Positions 1 through 7,057 of a DNA stretch of 22,812 nt are shown here, piece by piece. The DNA lies in assembly GCA_905214955.1 (NCBI GenBank), contig CAJMON010000056.1:1-22812 (forward strand), given 5' to 3'. The notes below the pieces were generated by a model. The model was not told the origin of the DNA and did no database searches. It worked only from the letters and a program-made list of their open reading frames with translations. Source of the stretch: an uncultured bacterium. GTDB taxonomy: Bacteria > Bacillota > Clostridia > Lachnospirales > Lachnospiraceae. The position numbers and the translations under genes are program-made. Within the stretch, counting starts at the first letter, position 1. Each line of letters starts with the position of its first letter.

Positions 1-958
1 TGAAGGCTGCCAGCCGGACACCTACACTGATCAGGATGGACTTGGCGGTCTTTCCTGCCGCCTGCTTGTAAATGTGATACTGCTTGATGGCAATGCTGTC
101 CGGGTCCCGCATCTCCAGACGGTCAAACAAAATGTCCAGAGGGGACTCGTAGTCCTCGTCCTCTTCTTTTACCTGTGCCGAGCCTAACATCTCCATGATC
201 ATGGCGAAGTTCTGTTCTTCCGGCGGAGCTTCGTGGAGCAGATACAGCATCAGTGCCTGAAGCAGTGCGGTTTCGCTCTTCTCCCAGAAGGGATCAGAAG
301 ACTGGGAACCTTTGGGTGTGGTGTTTTGTATCAGATTGGAAATAAGACGGAGCACGTCTTTGTCATCGTGGACATACTCGAATGGATTGTAGCAAAAAGA
401 TGTGTCGGGATTGATGAGGTCAAAGACACGCACCTCATATCCTTTCTTTTCCAGCAGGCCGCCTGTCTTTCGGAGCAGCTCGGCTTTCGGATCGGTGATG
501 ACCATCGAACAGCAGCACTGCATGATGTTTGGCAGGGCAAAGCCTCTGGATTTTCCTGCACCGGAGCCTCCCACTACGAGAATGTTGAGACATCTGCGGT
601 GCTTGTGGGTGTCAAGGCTAATGCGGAAGTTCTGTGTCAGCAGGATGTTCTGGGAGTACGGCTTCTGGCTATATTTCTTACAGATCTGCCGGGCACCGCC
701 CCATCTGGCAGAGCCATGTTCTTCCCCTCTGCGGTAGTTCTTCTGACTGGAATAAAAAATGCCGATCCCGGCTGCGTAAAGTAACGTGCAGACCAGCATC
801 GACTTGATGGTATATTCCGTATAATGAAACTGGAAGGGATGGTTCAGCTTTTCTGTGAGAACCTTCATCAGCTCGAAAAGATTCCTGCCCGGCTGGATGG
901 CATCCGCAAGCAGGATCGCTGCCCACCAGATGACAGGCAGTCCGGCAAGCCAGATCAC
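1..958 (-). CDS. VirD4/TraG-like type IV coupling protein (partial, C-terminus beyond left edge)
   Basis: This is the membrane ATPase that links the relaxosome to the mating channel and drives DNA transfer. About 319 codons are visible. From the GTG start there are two membrane segments (about residues 2-20 and 51-70), then the family motif GSARWG (82-87), then a Walker A loop GGSGAGKS (130-137) and a VITDPKAE segment (about 153-160). The C-terminal half, including Walker B, lies outside the window. The gene follows DUF4314 directly. The frame stays open upstream but has no ATG. The position matching the usual M-T-N start of relatives is GTA at 985-983, overlapping the DUF4314 stop. GTG at 958 is the first conventional start and has a weak GGAAG ribosome site. 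The family call is firm; the start is not. Confidence 0.9.
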   Translation of the reverse strand, partial: MIWLAGLPVIWWAAILLADAIQPGRNLFELMKVLTEKLNHPFQFHYTEYTIKSMLVCTLLYAAGIGIFYSSQKNYRRGEEHGSARWGGARQICKKYSQKPYSQNILLTQNFRISLDTHKHRRCLNILVVGGSGAGKSRGFALPNIMQCCCSMVITDPKAELLRKTGGLLEKKGYEVRVFDLINPDTSFCYNPFEYVHDDKDVLRLISNLIQNTTPKGSQSSDPFWEKSETALLQALMLYLLHEAPPEEQNFAMIMEMLGSAQVKEEDEDYESPLDILFDRLEMRDPDSIAIKQYHIYKQAAGKTAKSILISVGVRLAAF

Positions 959-981
959 CCAGTCTGACTTCCGGCTGTTTG

Positions 982-1233
982 TTACCGGGATGGCTGCTGT
1001 TTTGGCCTCTCTGCTCTCGGCAGATCCGTGATGTGGAAGCTGTCCACTCCCGGAACGAGGGCAAGGCTGCTTCCATTCTCCCAGTTTACGTGGATCTGCC
1101 CTGCATCGTCTACCATATCCACCTTACCTTTTAAGCCGGGTGGCATGTGGCTCTCCCCCTCCATGCTGTTAAGCGTGACCTCGGTTCCCGGCGGATATCT
1201 TCTCCGCATGGCTTCTATTCTTTCTTGTGTCAT
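982..1233 (-). CDS. DUF4314 family protein
   Basis: A small soluble protein (83 residues) that accompanies the relaxase and coupling-protein genes in Clostridia ICEs. Its function is unknown. It matches DUF4314: RRRYPPGTEV near the start, then a KGKVDMVDDAGQIHVNW stretch and the GSSLALVPGVDSF block, which reads like a small beta-barrel of KOW/SH3 type (inference). I chose ATG 1233 because the MTQERIEAM start fits the family. An in-frame GTG at 1254 would add seven residues but lies only two bases from the ribosome site. An eight-codon leader ORF (1256-1230) ends in a TGA that overlaps this ATG as ATGA, which suggests translational coupling. The gene ends in TAA at 984-982, where the coupling-protein frame begins. 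Confidence 0.85.
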   Translation of the reverse strand: MTQERIEAMRRRYPPGTEVTLNSMEGESHMPPGLKGKVDMVDDAGQIHVNWENGSSLALVPGVDSFHITDLPRAERPKQQPSR

Positions 1234-1256
1234 ATTTCTGTATATTTGTACCACAT
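1230..1256 (-). other. Eight-codon leader ORF ahead of DUF4314
   Basis: ATG TGG TAC AAA TAT ACA GAA ATA TGA begins immediately after an AAAGG ribosome site, and its TGA overlaps the ATG of the DUF4314 gene. The upstream 14-mer AGAAAGGATGTGGT also occurs just ahead of parM. It may serve only to couple translation; no peptide function is claimed. Confidence 0.4.
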
Positions 1257-1263
1257 CCTTTCT

Positions 1264-1578
1264 TCATCTTCCCCTTCCACGGTATGGGCGGTATCTGGAT
1301 TTCATGATCTTTAAGAGGACGCTATCGATCCCATCGGAATAGCGTCCGTTTTTCAGGTATGTGTCCCGGAGCTGGTTTAAGGCTTCCACGGATTTGCTGT
1401 GTTCGGCTTCTGTCAGGTAGAGCTTTCCCTCTTCCTGCTCTGCCAGCTTCAGAACCAGATCCCGTGTGGTATCCACCGGAAGCCCCTGTTCTTTTTCCTG
1501 CCGGAACACTTCCCGGAGTGCATGGATCAGCATGTGGTTCATGATCCGGTCCATCTTTACATATCGCATTCTTGTCAT
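1264..1578 (-). CDS. Hypothetical small basic protein of the transfer region
   Basis: I do not recognise this 104-residue protein. It appears soluble and largely helical, with no signal peptide or membrane segment. An N-terminal run (MTRMRYVKMDRIMNHMLIHA) is followed by a Glu/Lys/Leu-rich helical middle and a very basic end (YRPYRGRGR). The start at 1578 is supported by an AGGAGG ribosome site eight to nine bases upstream; the frame is open further upstream but without such a site. It lies between the ArdC-like gene and DUF4314, so a role in transfer or its control is possible, but this is inference from position only. The Arg-rich tail could contact nucleic acid. Confidence 0.7.
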   Translation of the reverse strand: MTRMRYVKMDRIMNHMLIHALREVFRQEKEQGLPVDTTRDLVLKLAEQEEGKLYLTEAEHSKSVEALNQLRDTYLKNGRYSDGIDSVLLKIMKSRYRPYRGRGR

Positions 1579-1674
1579 AGGCGAGCCTCCTTTTTTCCTC
1601 TTTTTTCTCAACCACAACATACCACACTTCCTCCCGGAAAGCTACTGCAAAAGAGCCGGAAAAGCCCCTTTTTA

Positions 1675-2613
1675 TCAGCGTTCCGGGGACTTTTTACTCT
1701 TGGCAGGTTTCTCCGTTTTTTCCTCCGGGATGGCAAATTCATCGGTCATAAATTCCTGCTCGCTTTTGCCAAGGTTGCGGTCTACCTGCTTGCCAATGGA
1801 ATAGGCTGCACTCTTTACATCCTGGATAAAGGAGCGGAGTTCTTTCGGATCTTTCTGTCCGAATGCCTGCATCTGGCATACCTTGTCAAAGGAAAAACCG
1901 GAGACATCCATGCCGTATTTCTGTGCTGTCACATACGCCGCACAATAGGCCTGTGCCGATACCCCTGCCCTGCTGTAGCTTCCATCGTGATGGTCAAGGG
2001 ATGCACAGGCCAGCTCCCGGCTGATGGAATGGAACGTTGCATTTTCGCTCATGCCATTTCGAACATAGATCGTCCGCTTATTCGGGATGTACTGTGCCTG
2101 TACCTTATCCGGCAGATTGTCTGCGATCTGAATCCGTACCTCGCTGTCAGTCAGCAGTGCTTCCATCAGCTGGTCCATCGGCTTTGGCTCTGCCTCTTCC
2201 GGCTGCTTGGTACGGATCTGGCTGATGTCATAGGCTTTCTGGATGGAGTACCCCTGCTGGATGACACCGTCCTTTTCATATTCCTGTCCGACAATGAAGT
2301 TGTATCCCTTGCTTCCGGTCTTGACTACCTTGCCTTCTTCCTTCCATTTTTCAAAGGTCTTGACCTGCCGTATCTCCGGATTCTGTGCATAAAGCAGGAA
2401 CAGGTTGTCTGTCCTCTGCGGCTTGCACTGTCCCATAAAATCAAGGAATCCTTTTAAGGAGTCCCCATTCTGGAAGACCTCCTGTGCCTTTCCATCGATC
2501 ATACCCCAGATTTCTTCCCTCTCCTGCTTTTTCTGTGCGGCATATTCTTCTTTCGATAACCGCTGGGCGGACTGCTCCTGCGAGTCCTGCCCTAAAAATT
2601 TTGTCAGGTCCAT
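1675..2613 (-). CDS. ArdC-like (DUF1738-type) protein with degenerate protease-like region
   Basis: A soluble 312-residue protein resembling the ArdC/LtrC-like proteins of conjugative elements. That family pairs an N-terminal single-stranded-DNA-binding region with a C-terminal zincin-like domain. Seen here: a charged start, then NLFLLYAQNP (about residues 70-79) and the KTGSKGYNFIVG block (about 100-111), typical of the N-terminal fold. The region around FHSISRELACASL corresponds to where an HExxH metal site is expected, but HExxH is absent, so protease activity is unlikely. The tail is rich in Lys and Glu. It starts three bases after the PcfB stop, so it is co-transcribed with the relaxase operon. 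A role protecting incoming single-stranded DNA is inference from the family; the family call itself is by pattern and moderately certain. Confidence 0.65.
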   Translation of the reverse strand: MDLTKFLGQDSQEQSAQRLSKEEYAAQKKQEREEIWGMIDGKAQEVFQNGDSLKGFLDFMGQCKPQRTDNLFLLYAQNPEIRQVKTFEKWKEEGKVVKTGSKGYNFIVGQEYEKDGVIQQGYSIQKAYDISQIRTKQPEEAEPKPMDQLMEALLTDSEVRIQIADNLPDKVQAQYIPNKRTIYVRNGMSENATFHSISRELACASLDHHDGSYSRAGVSAQAYCAAYVTAQKYGMDVSGFSFDKVCQMQAFGQKDPKELRSFIQDVKSAAYSIGKQVDRNLGKSEQEFMTDEFAIPEEKTEKPAKSKKSPER

Positions 2614-2616
2614 CTT

Positions 2617-3453
2617 CTACCTCGCTTTCACCTTTCGTTTATTTCTTGCTTTCTTCTGCGTTTTCCTTGGTCCACGGTTCTTTTCCCGGCTCCGCTTCTG
2701 GGATTCCTCTGCTTTCTCCCGTTTGATGTTCTCCAGCTCCCGGCGGACACTGGGACGCTCCTGTTCCCTCAGCCCTGCATCAGTCCCTTTTTCCTGCCCG
2801 GTAGAAATATTTCTGCTGTGCAAGGAAGAGCCGGACAGATTCTCTTCCCCCTCTTCCTGCACCGGGATAAAATTTTCCGGTTCGGAAAACTCCTTTTCGG
2901 GATGATTCTGGTTCTTTTCCTCTTCAGAAAAGTCCATGTCACCGACCTGGAATGCTTCGTCCAGATCGCTGATTTCAAACTGCACCTCGCCCTCCGGCAT
3001 CTGCACAGTTTCCTGTACTGCTTCGGTTTCCGGTGCTTCCATTCCGGCGGTTACCTCATGGACAGCTTCCCCGACTTCGCTCCTTACAAAATCAAGGTTC
3101 ATCTTATCCATGACACGGTTGACTTTGGCTGCATCATCGGCAAAGACCATGACCTCGCTCATTTCCGGGTTCTTTTTATCCCGGATGATCACATAGAGCA
3201 GTCCTCGTTTCCTGCCCTCACTGCAGAATTCACGCAGGCGGTCAGATGGCACAGTGAAGAACTTCAATGGCTTGTTCTCCTTTAACATCCGCACCATTCT
3301 GGTCTTGCCCCTCGTTTTCTTCTGGTCTTTTAATACGGCGGCAACAAATACCGCCAGATGCTTTGCCAGCGTACCCGAAAGCCTGAGCCCGTGGTCCACG
3401 CCGTCCAAGGAATACCGGACGATCTGGTCCGCCGCATCGCCTCCATAATTCAT
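2617..3453 (-). CDS. PcfB family (DUF3801) conjugation protein
   Basis: A 278-residue conjugation accessory protein. PcfB of the enterococcal pCF10 system is a relaxosome component linked to the relaxase and coupling protein. The DUF3801 domain fills about residues 1-135 (MNYGGDAADQIVRYSL at the start, then KENKPLKFFTVP and a RGLLYVIIRDK strand). A long acidic middle and a strongly basic Lys/Arg tail follow, the latter suited to nucleic-acid contact. The start at 3453 is chosen because the domain begins there, a CAGGTGAA ribosome site precedes it, and the relaxase stop lies just five bases upstream. The open frame further upstream is inside the relaxase gene. It is co-transcribed with mobC and the relaxase. 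Confidence 0.85.
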   Translation of the reverse strand: MNYGGDAADQIVRYSLDGVDHGLRLSGTLAKHLAVFVAAVLKDQKKTRGKTRMVRMLKENKPLKFFTVPSDRLREFCSEGRKRGLLYVIIRDKKNPEMSEVMVFADDAAKVNRVMDKMNLDFVRSEVGEAVHEVTAGMEAPETEAVQETVQMPEGEVQFEISDLDEAFQVGDMDFSEEEKNQNHPEKEFSEPENFIPVQEEGEENLSGSSLHSRNISTGQEKGTDAGLREQERPSVRRELENIKREKAEESQKRSREKNRGPRKTQKKARNKRKVKAR

Positions 3454-3458
3454 GTTGT

Positions 3459-4748
3459 TCACCTGCTTTCTGTTCTCGGTTTTCTGTTTTTCTCCGTCTG
3501 TTCTTCTTCCTGTCTCTGGATCTGCTCTGCCAGACGCATCTTTTCTTCCATCTCCTGGGACTGCTGTTCGATCCGGATACAAATGCGGATATCCTTTCGA
3601 AGCGGCTTCAGTTCTTCGGTGATCTGACCGATCCTGACACTGTCCGGTTCGCTCCGGTAGAGCCGCTTCCGCTCTTTCGTGAGTGCCTGTACCCTCTCTT
3701 CCAACGATGTGCGGTAGGTGAGTAGCTCTTCACGGGTAGTGATCTGATGCTTCTGTAGAAATTCCATCTGCTCGATCCTGGCATCCAGTTTTCGGATGTC
3801 TGCCCGGAGCACCGGGGAGATCCTTTTCGGCTTCTGCTTTAGGGCACCCATCTGGTACAGATAGGAATAGTACAGGGCCTGTATCCCTTTTAACTTCTTT
3901 TTCGGGGATCTGGAATCTCCTTCTTTTCCAGCAGGTATCCTGCTCTTGGGCTGCAAGATCCACTGCCGGATGCTCTCTTCCGAGTAATGCTTCCCAAGGC
4001 TCCGCAGACGGATATACCGTTCCATCCCCGGTGCTTTTAATGCAATGTACTTCCGGTTCAGCTTCCACTGGTATCCCCTCTGCTTCATCTGTTCCAGAAA
4101 CTGTTTCCATGTGAAGCTCTCTGCCACAGCATCCCGGATGTCCAGACGGATCGAGGTTCTCCAGGTCGGCTTTCCGTCCTGTTCTGCCATCCACTGTGCA
4201 TAGGATTTCCCTTTGCCGTTTTTCGGTTCGATGACAGATAAGCCGTATTTCAGACATAAGGCATCCGAAGCTTTCCTTACATCCTCATAGTAACTCCTGA
4301 TGTTGCTGTGGTACTTTTTCCCATCTTCCATGCTCACGGAATTAAACACGATGTGGTTGTGGTAATGCTCCGTATTCAGATGGGTGGTGATGACTGCTTC
4401 GTATTTTCCCTGAAGGAGCCTTTCTGCCATTTCCATGCCGATCTGGTGAGCAAGCTCCGGGGTGACTTCCCCTTTGACAAAGCTCTGCACCAGATGGTAC
4501 CCCTGTACTCCGTCCATCTTGTGGTATCGTTTCTTCGTAGCTACCATATCTTGATAGGCAGTCTCACAGACGCAGCCGATGGCATCCTCAAAAACGGAAC
4601 GCTCCGTCTTGTCCCGATTCATGGCGTAATCGATGGCTTCTTCCAGAGAGCCGGCACTCTGCCCTTTCTTGGTGGTCTTATCCTTGTTTCGGATGTACGT
4701 GATGGAATTGTCCAGACGGCTGACCGGGATGATACTGGTGTATGCCAT
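3459..4748 (-). CDS. MOBP-type relaxase/mobilization nuclease
   Basis: The transesterase that nicks oriT on one strand, stays covalently bound to the 5' end and pilots it into the recipient. At 429 residues it fits the relaxase/mobilization nuclease family (Pfam Relaxase). An N-terminal segment holds candidate catalytic tyrosines (Tyr18, Tyr41). The GYHLVQSF motif (83-90) and the metal-binding histidine cluster H123, H128, H130, H132 within HLNTEHYHNHIVFNS are clear. The C-terminal half is coiled-coil-like and charged, ending in an EEEQTEKNRK-type tail. The start is an ATG three bases after the mobC stop, with a purine-rich ribosome site. It is the core of the mob operon with MobC upstream and PcfB downstream. 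Which Tyr is catalytic cannot be decided by eye. Confidence 0.92.
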   Translation of the reverse strand: MAYTSIIPVSRLDNSITYIRNKDKTTKKGQSAGSLEEAIDYAMNRDKTERSVFEDAIGCVCETAYQDMVATKKRYHKMDGVQGYHLVQSFVKGEVTPELAHQIGMEMAERLLQGKYEAVITTHLNTEHYHNHIVFNSVSMEDGKKYHSNIRSYYEDVRKASDALCLKYGLSVIEPKNGKGKSYAQWMAEQDGKPTWRTSIRLDIRDAVAESFTWKQFLEQMKQRGYQWKLNRKYIALKAPGMERYIRLRSLGKHYSEESIRQWILQPKSRIPAGKEGDSRSPKKKLKGIQALYYSYLYQMGALKQKPKRISPVLRADIRKLDARIEQMEFLQKHQITTREELLTYRTSLEERVQALTKERKRLYRSEPDSVRIGQITEELKPLRKDIRICIRIEQQSQEMEEKMRLAEQIQRQEEEQTEKNRKPRTESR

Positions 4749-4751
4749 CGG

Positions 4752-5060
4752 CTACCATTCCTCTTTGACCAGTCTCCATGTCTCTTTCGTCATGCGGAGC
4801 ATTTCCCGGATACTCTCTTCCCCGGCCATCCCACAGCCGTTGGCTACATGGGCAAGCTGGTTGGCGTTGTTGCACAGACCGGATATTTTCCGCAAAAGCT
4901 CCGTATGATGCTCACAGGGTCTTGCCCGGACTTCGCCGCCCATGACAAGGGAACGTATGTATTCCTCACGGGACAGGCCGCTTTTTTCTACCTGCTCTTC
5001 CAGAAAACGCAGCTCCTTTGTATTTAGGCGGACTGGTATCACATGGTTTCTTTTTCTCAT
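4752..5060 (-). CDS. mobC: MobC family relaxosome accessory protein
   Basis: A 102-residue accessory protein of the relaxosome; MobC proteins bind near oriT and help open the DNA for the relaxase. The N-terminal part (RNHVIPVRLNTKELRFLEEQ) has the ribbon-helix-helix look of DNA-binding mobilization proteins. The LCNNANQLAHVAN segment (about residues 62-74) matches the conserved MobC core, where relatives typically read N.NNINQIA. The ribosome site AGGTGAAGAG directly precedes the ATG. It is followed after three bases by the relaxase, the usual arrangement. The family call rests on the motif and the neighbour. Confidence 0.88.
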   Translation of the reverse strand: MRKRNHVIPVRLNTKELRFLEEQVEKSGLSREEYIRSLVMGGEVRARPCEHHTELLRKISGLCNNANQLAHVANGCGMAGEESIREMLRMTKETWRLVKEEW

Positions 5061-5098
5061 CTCTTCACCTGCTTTCCAACGGGTTATTAATCGTTTCC

Positions 5099-5179
5099 TT
5101 ACATTTCACGGTTTTTCCAGATCAGGAATCCTGTCAGCACGCCAATGGCTACGGCTGCAGCAATGATCTTTTTCTTCAT
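5099..5179 (-). CDS. 26-residue single-pass membrane peptide
   Basis: A very short gene. Three lysines are followed by a hydrophobic stretch (IIAAAVAIGVLTGFLIW) and a charged end (KNREM). This is a classic one-pass membrane peptide with a positive inside end. The ribosome site AAAGGGGGTGAGG ends five bases before the ATG, strong support for translation. It starts seven bases after the DUF3789 gene and is followed by mobC, so it belongs to the mob operon. The function is unknown; a small helper of the mating channel or the coupling protein is possible but unproven. Automated gene callers usually miss genes of this size. Confidence 0.6.
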   Translation of the reverse strand: MKKKIIAAAVAIGVLTGFLIWKNREM

Positions 5180-5186
5180 ATAGGCC

Positions 5187-5564
5187 TCACCCCCTTTCCG
5201 GTACCTGGCACAGCTCCATCGGGGCGAACATGATCCCTCTCTTTTCCATCTCTTTTGCGAATTCCAGGAGGTTCCATTTTTTCCCATCAATCATAGCAGA
5301 ATCGGCATCCAGATAGTGGCAGGTGGATACGTTCCGCTCTCCATTTGGGGCATTCTGCACAAGGCTTTCCCCGTCTGCCAGACGGAACAGTTCCTCTCCC
5401 TGGCTGTTTACAAAACAGATGCACACGCCGTGGTCAATGATCTCCTTTGGTTTCATCCGGCACCGCTCCAGTGCCTCATCCTCACGCTTTCCAGCTATGA
5501 AAAGACACATTGCAAAAACGCCCATTACTCCTCCGGTCATTGTGCCAAATATAAATCCCAACAT
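5187..5564 (-). CDS. DUF3789-like membrane protein with an extra C-terminal domain
   Basis: A 125-residue protein. Its first 35 or so residues (MLGFIFGTMTGGVMGVFAMC, then LFIAGKREDE) form a glycine-rich membrane segment typical of DUF3789, a family of tiny proteins found in conjugative elements. Family members usually stop soon after this segment. Here about 85 more residues continue, with ELFRLADGESL, a CHYLDADSA segment and an LLEFAKEMEKRG helix. That part resembles a separate small protein commonly encoded in Clostridia ICEs, so this may be a fusion. The start at 5564 has a good AAAGGAGAACG ribosome site. It is the first gene after the candidate oriT and opens the mob operon. Function unknown. 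Confidence 0.7.
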   Translation of the reverse strand: MLGFIFGTMTGGVMGVFAMCLFIAGKREDEALERCRMKPKEIIDHGVCICFVNSQGEELFRLADGESLVQNAPNGERNVSTCHYLDADSAMIDGKKWNLLEFAKEMEKRGIMFAPMELCQVPERG

Positions 5565-5600
5565 TTTTTCGTTCTCCTTTCGTCTGTTTACGGCTCGGTA

Positions 5601-5680
5601 TGGGGGATTGGGGTTCTCCCCAAAGTGCGTTTGGATATCCAAACGCTATGCTTGCAAAACCAGTCGCATTTTGCTTCGTC
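5601..5680. other. Candidate origin of transfer (oriT)
   Basis: The only non-coding gap in the transfer region, just upstream of the mob operon, is packed with inverted repeats. These are a 6-bp stem (5608-5613 with 5618-5623, four-base loop), a perfect 20-bp palindrome (5627-5646, centre GGATATCC), and a 6-bp stem GCAAAA/TTTTGC (5654-5659 with 5669-5674). Clustered inverted repeats next to mobC and relaxase genes are the usual look of oriT. The nick position cannot be told from the sequence. Confidence 0.5.
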
Positions 5681-5706
5681 CCCTCTGAACCTGTTATTTC
5701 TCTGAA

Positions 5707-6030
5707 TCACTCGTTTTCCTTGATTTTGCTTAACCCATCCAGTGTGGTACAGATGATATGGAGCCTGTCAGCCATGCTGATCTCCGTGTTCATCGTCCCG
5801 GTGGTCTCTTTTCCGCAGACGACCACCATCCTGCACCGCCTTAATATCTGGTGGGACATTCTCCGCATGGCCTGCATATCCTCTGCATCCCCGTCATCAA
5901 GGAATGGGGAAAAGCTGTACTGCGGGCAGATCGGCACATATCCCAGTTCGTAGATCTTCCGGCAGTACCGCTGTACTTTGGTCTTTCCTTCTTCTGCAGA
6001 ACAGCAGACATAAGCAAGTGCCTGTTCCAA
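5707..6030 (-). CDS. DUF4406-like (nucleoside deoxyribosyltransferase-like fold) protein
   Basis: A soluble protein of about 107 residues. It begins with a strand ALAYVCCSAEEG, continues with KVQRYCRKIYELGYVPICPQ, and has a strand/turn MVVVCGKETTGTMNTEI near the end. This pattern (N-terminal strand, helix, 'GYVPICPQ', then 'G...T.GM..EI') is that of DUF4406/DUF7768 proteins, which resemble nucleoside deoxyribosyltransferases. No substrate is known. The start is uncertain: TTG 6030 sits nine bases after an AAAGGAG ribosome site, while ATG 6039 touches that site. I prefer TTG. It lies between the methyltransferase and the candidate oriT. Confidence 0.65.
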   Translation of the reverse strand: MEQALAYVCCSAEEGKTKVQRYCRKIYELGYVPICPQYSFSPFLDDGDAEDMQAMRRMSHQILRRCRMVVVCGKETTGTMNTEISMADRLHIICTTLDGLSKIKENE

Positions 6031-6117
6031 TACGACCATCTCCTTTCCTGGCCGGACAGGTTTCCTCTGCCCGGCGTTTTTCCAAAAAGAAACACCCACA
6101 AAGCATTCCGCTCTGTG

Positions 6118-6175
6118 GATGTCTTGTGGACATCTGGATTCTTTTCTTCTCTTTTTCAGATGTCTGCCAGACATC
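6118..6175. repeat. Pair of GATGTC/GACATC inverted repeats
   Basis: Two stem-loops with the same core lie in the gap between the methyltransferase and the DUF4406-like gene: GATGTC/GACATC with a five-base loop (6118-6134), and GATGTCT/AGACATC with a three-base loop (6159-6175). There is no U-tract on the minus strand, so they are not simple terminators. They could be protein-binding sites or an RNA-processing signal. Confidence 0.4.
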
Positions 6176-6178
6176 CGG

Positions 6179-6991
6179 CTACTGTGGTTCTTTGTTTTCC
6201 GCTTCTTCCCCAGCTTCCAGTGCAATGCGGACACGGTCGCTTCCCAGCTTATAATACGCATCGGTCACTTCAATGCCGACTGCCTGAAACCCCGACTCTG
6301 CCGCCGCAAGGATGGTAGTACCAGCTCCGGCAAACGGGTCTAAGATCAGGCCGCCCGGCTCACAGATCTGGATGACATCCTTCATCAGCTGGAGCGGCTT
6401 TTCTGTCACATGGATGCGGTTCTGGGGATTTCCATAACGAAACACACCCGGAAGGCAGGACACCGGGCGGTTGATCGGCATCGGTCCGTTGCTTCCCCAT
6501 ACAATATATTCTGCCTGCTGGCGGAATCTGCCTTTCTGCGGACGGGAGTTCCCCTTGTCCCAGACGGCAGTCCCTCTCCAGATCCACCCTGCCCACTGGA
6601 GGGCATCGGTGATGGACGGGTACTGTCTCCAGTCAATAAAGAGGCAGATCGGAGCCCCTCTCTTGCAGGCTTTCCGCACATCGTACAGCCATTCTGCCAT
6701 CCAGTGGGTCCAGGAACGCTGGTCTTTATTATCCCCATCAAAATCCGGCAGGGCATTTTCTGCTTTCATGCTGCTGTACTTCTGGTTGGTAGTTCGGTTG
6801 CGTTCGTTCTGCTTGGTTCCCCCGGACGCATAGGGCGGATCGGTTATAACTGCATCAAAGATCCCCGGCTGGAATCCTTTGACCAGTTTTAAGGTATCTC
6901 CATGCAGGATACGCCAGTTCTCCCCTCCGGCAGACTCATCCGGCACACAGTCCGGTTTTAAAAGATCTTCAAGTTTCAGGGTATTTCCCAT
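6179..6991 (-). CDS. DNA N4-cytosine/N6-adenine methyltransferase (beta-class order)
   Basis: A 270-residue SAM-dependent DNA methyltransferase of the N6_N4_Mtase family. The catalytic motif DPPY is at residues 51-54, and the SAM-binding motif DPFAGAGTT is at 218-226 near the C-terminus, an order typical of beta-class enzymes. Between them lie the target-recognition part and a WDKGN motif. No restriction nuclease is nearby, so it is an orphan, probably masking the element from host restriction during transfer (inference). The start at 6991 is the third Met codon; AAAGG lies nine bases before it, whereas the first two ATGs overlap the ribosome site. It is downstream of metK, which makes its cofactor. 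Confidence 0.9.
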   Translation of the reverse strand: MGNTLKLEDLLKPDCVPDESAGGENWRILHGDTLKLVKGFQPGIFDAVITDPPYASGGTKQNERNRTTNQKYSSMKAENALPDFDGDNKDQRSWTHWMAEWLYDVRKACKRGAPICLFIDWRQYPSITDALQWAGWIWRGTAVWDKGNSRPQKGRFRQQAEYIVWGSNGPMPINRPVSCLPGVFRYGNPQNRIHVTEKPLQLMKDVIQICEPGGLILDPFAGAGTTILAAAESGFQAVGIEVTDAYYKLGSDRVRIALEAGEEAENKEPQ

Positions 6992-7057
6992 AGGCATCAT
7001 CCTTTCGGTCGCTTATTTTCCAGATTTCTCTGGAAGTGCTTTTCTTTATGGAACTGC

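Noticed and set aside
1399..2457. 352-codon plus-strand open frame
   Set aside because: Antisense of the ArdC-like gene, with Cys/Phe/Leu-rich composition and no family signature. The minus-strand gene has motifs, a proper start and operon context.
6040..6178. Small coding frame between the methyltransferase and the DUF4406-like gene
   Set aside because: Several short frames exist but none has both a ribosome site and plausible composition. The hairpins there suggest non-coding DNA.
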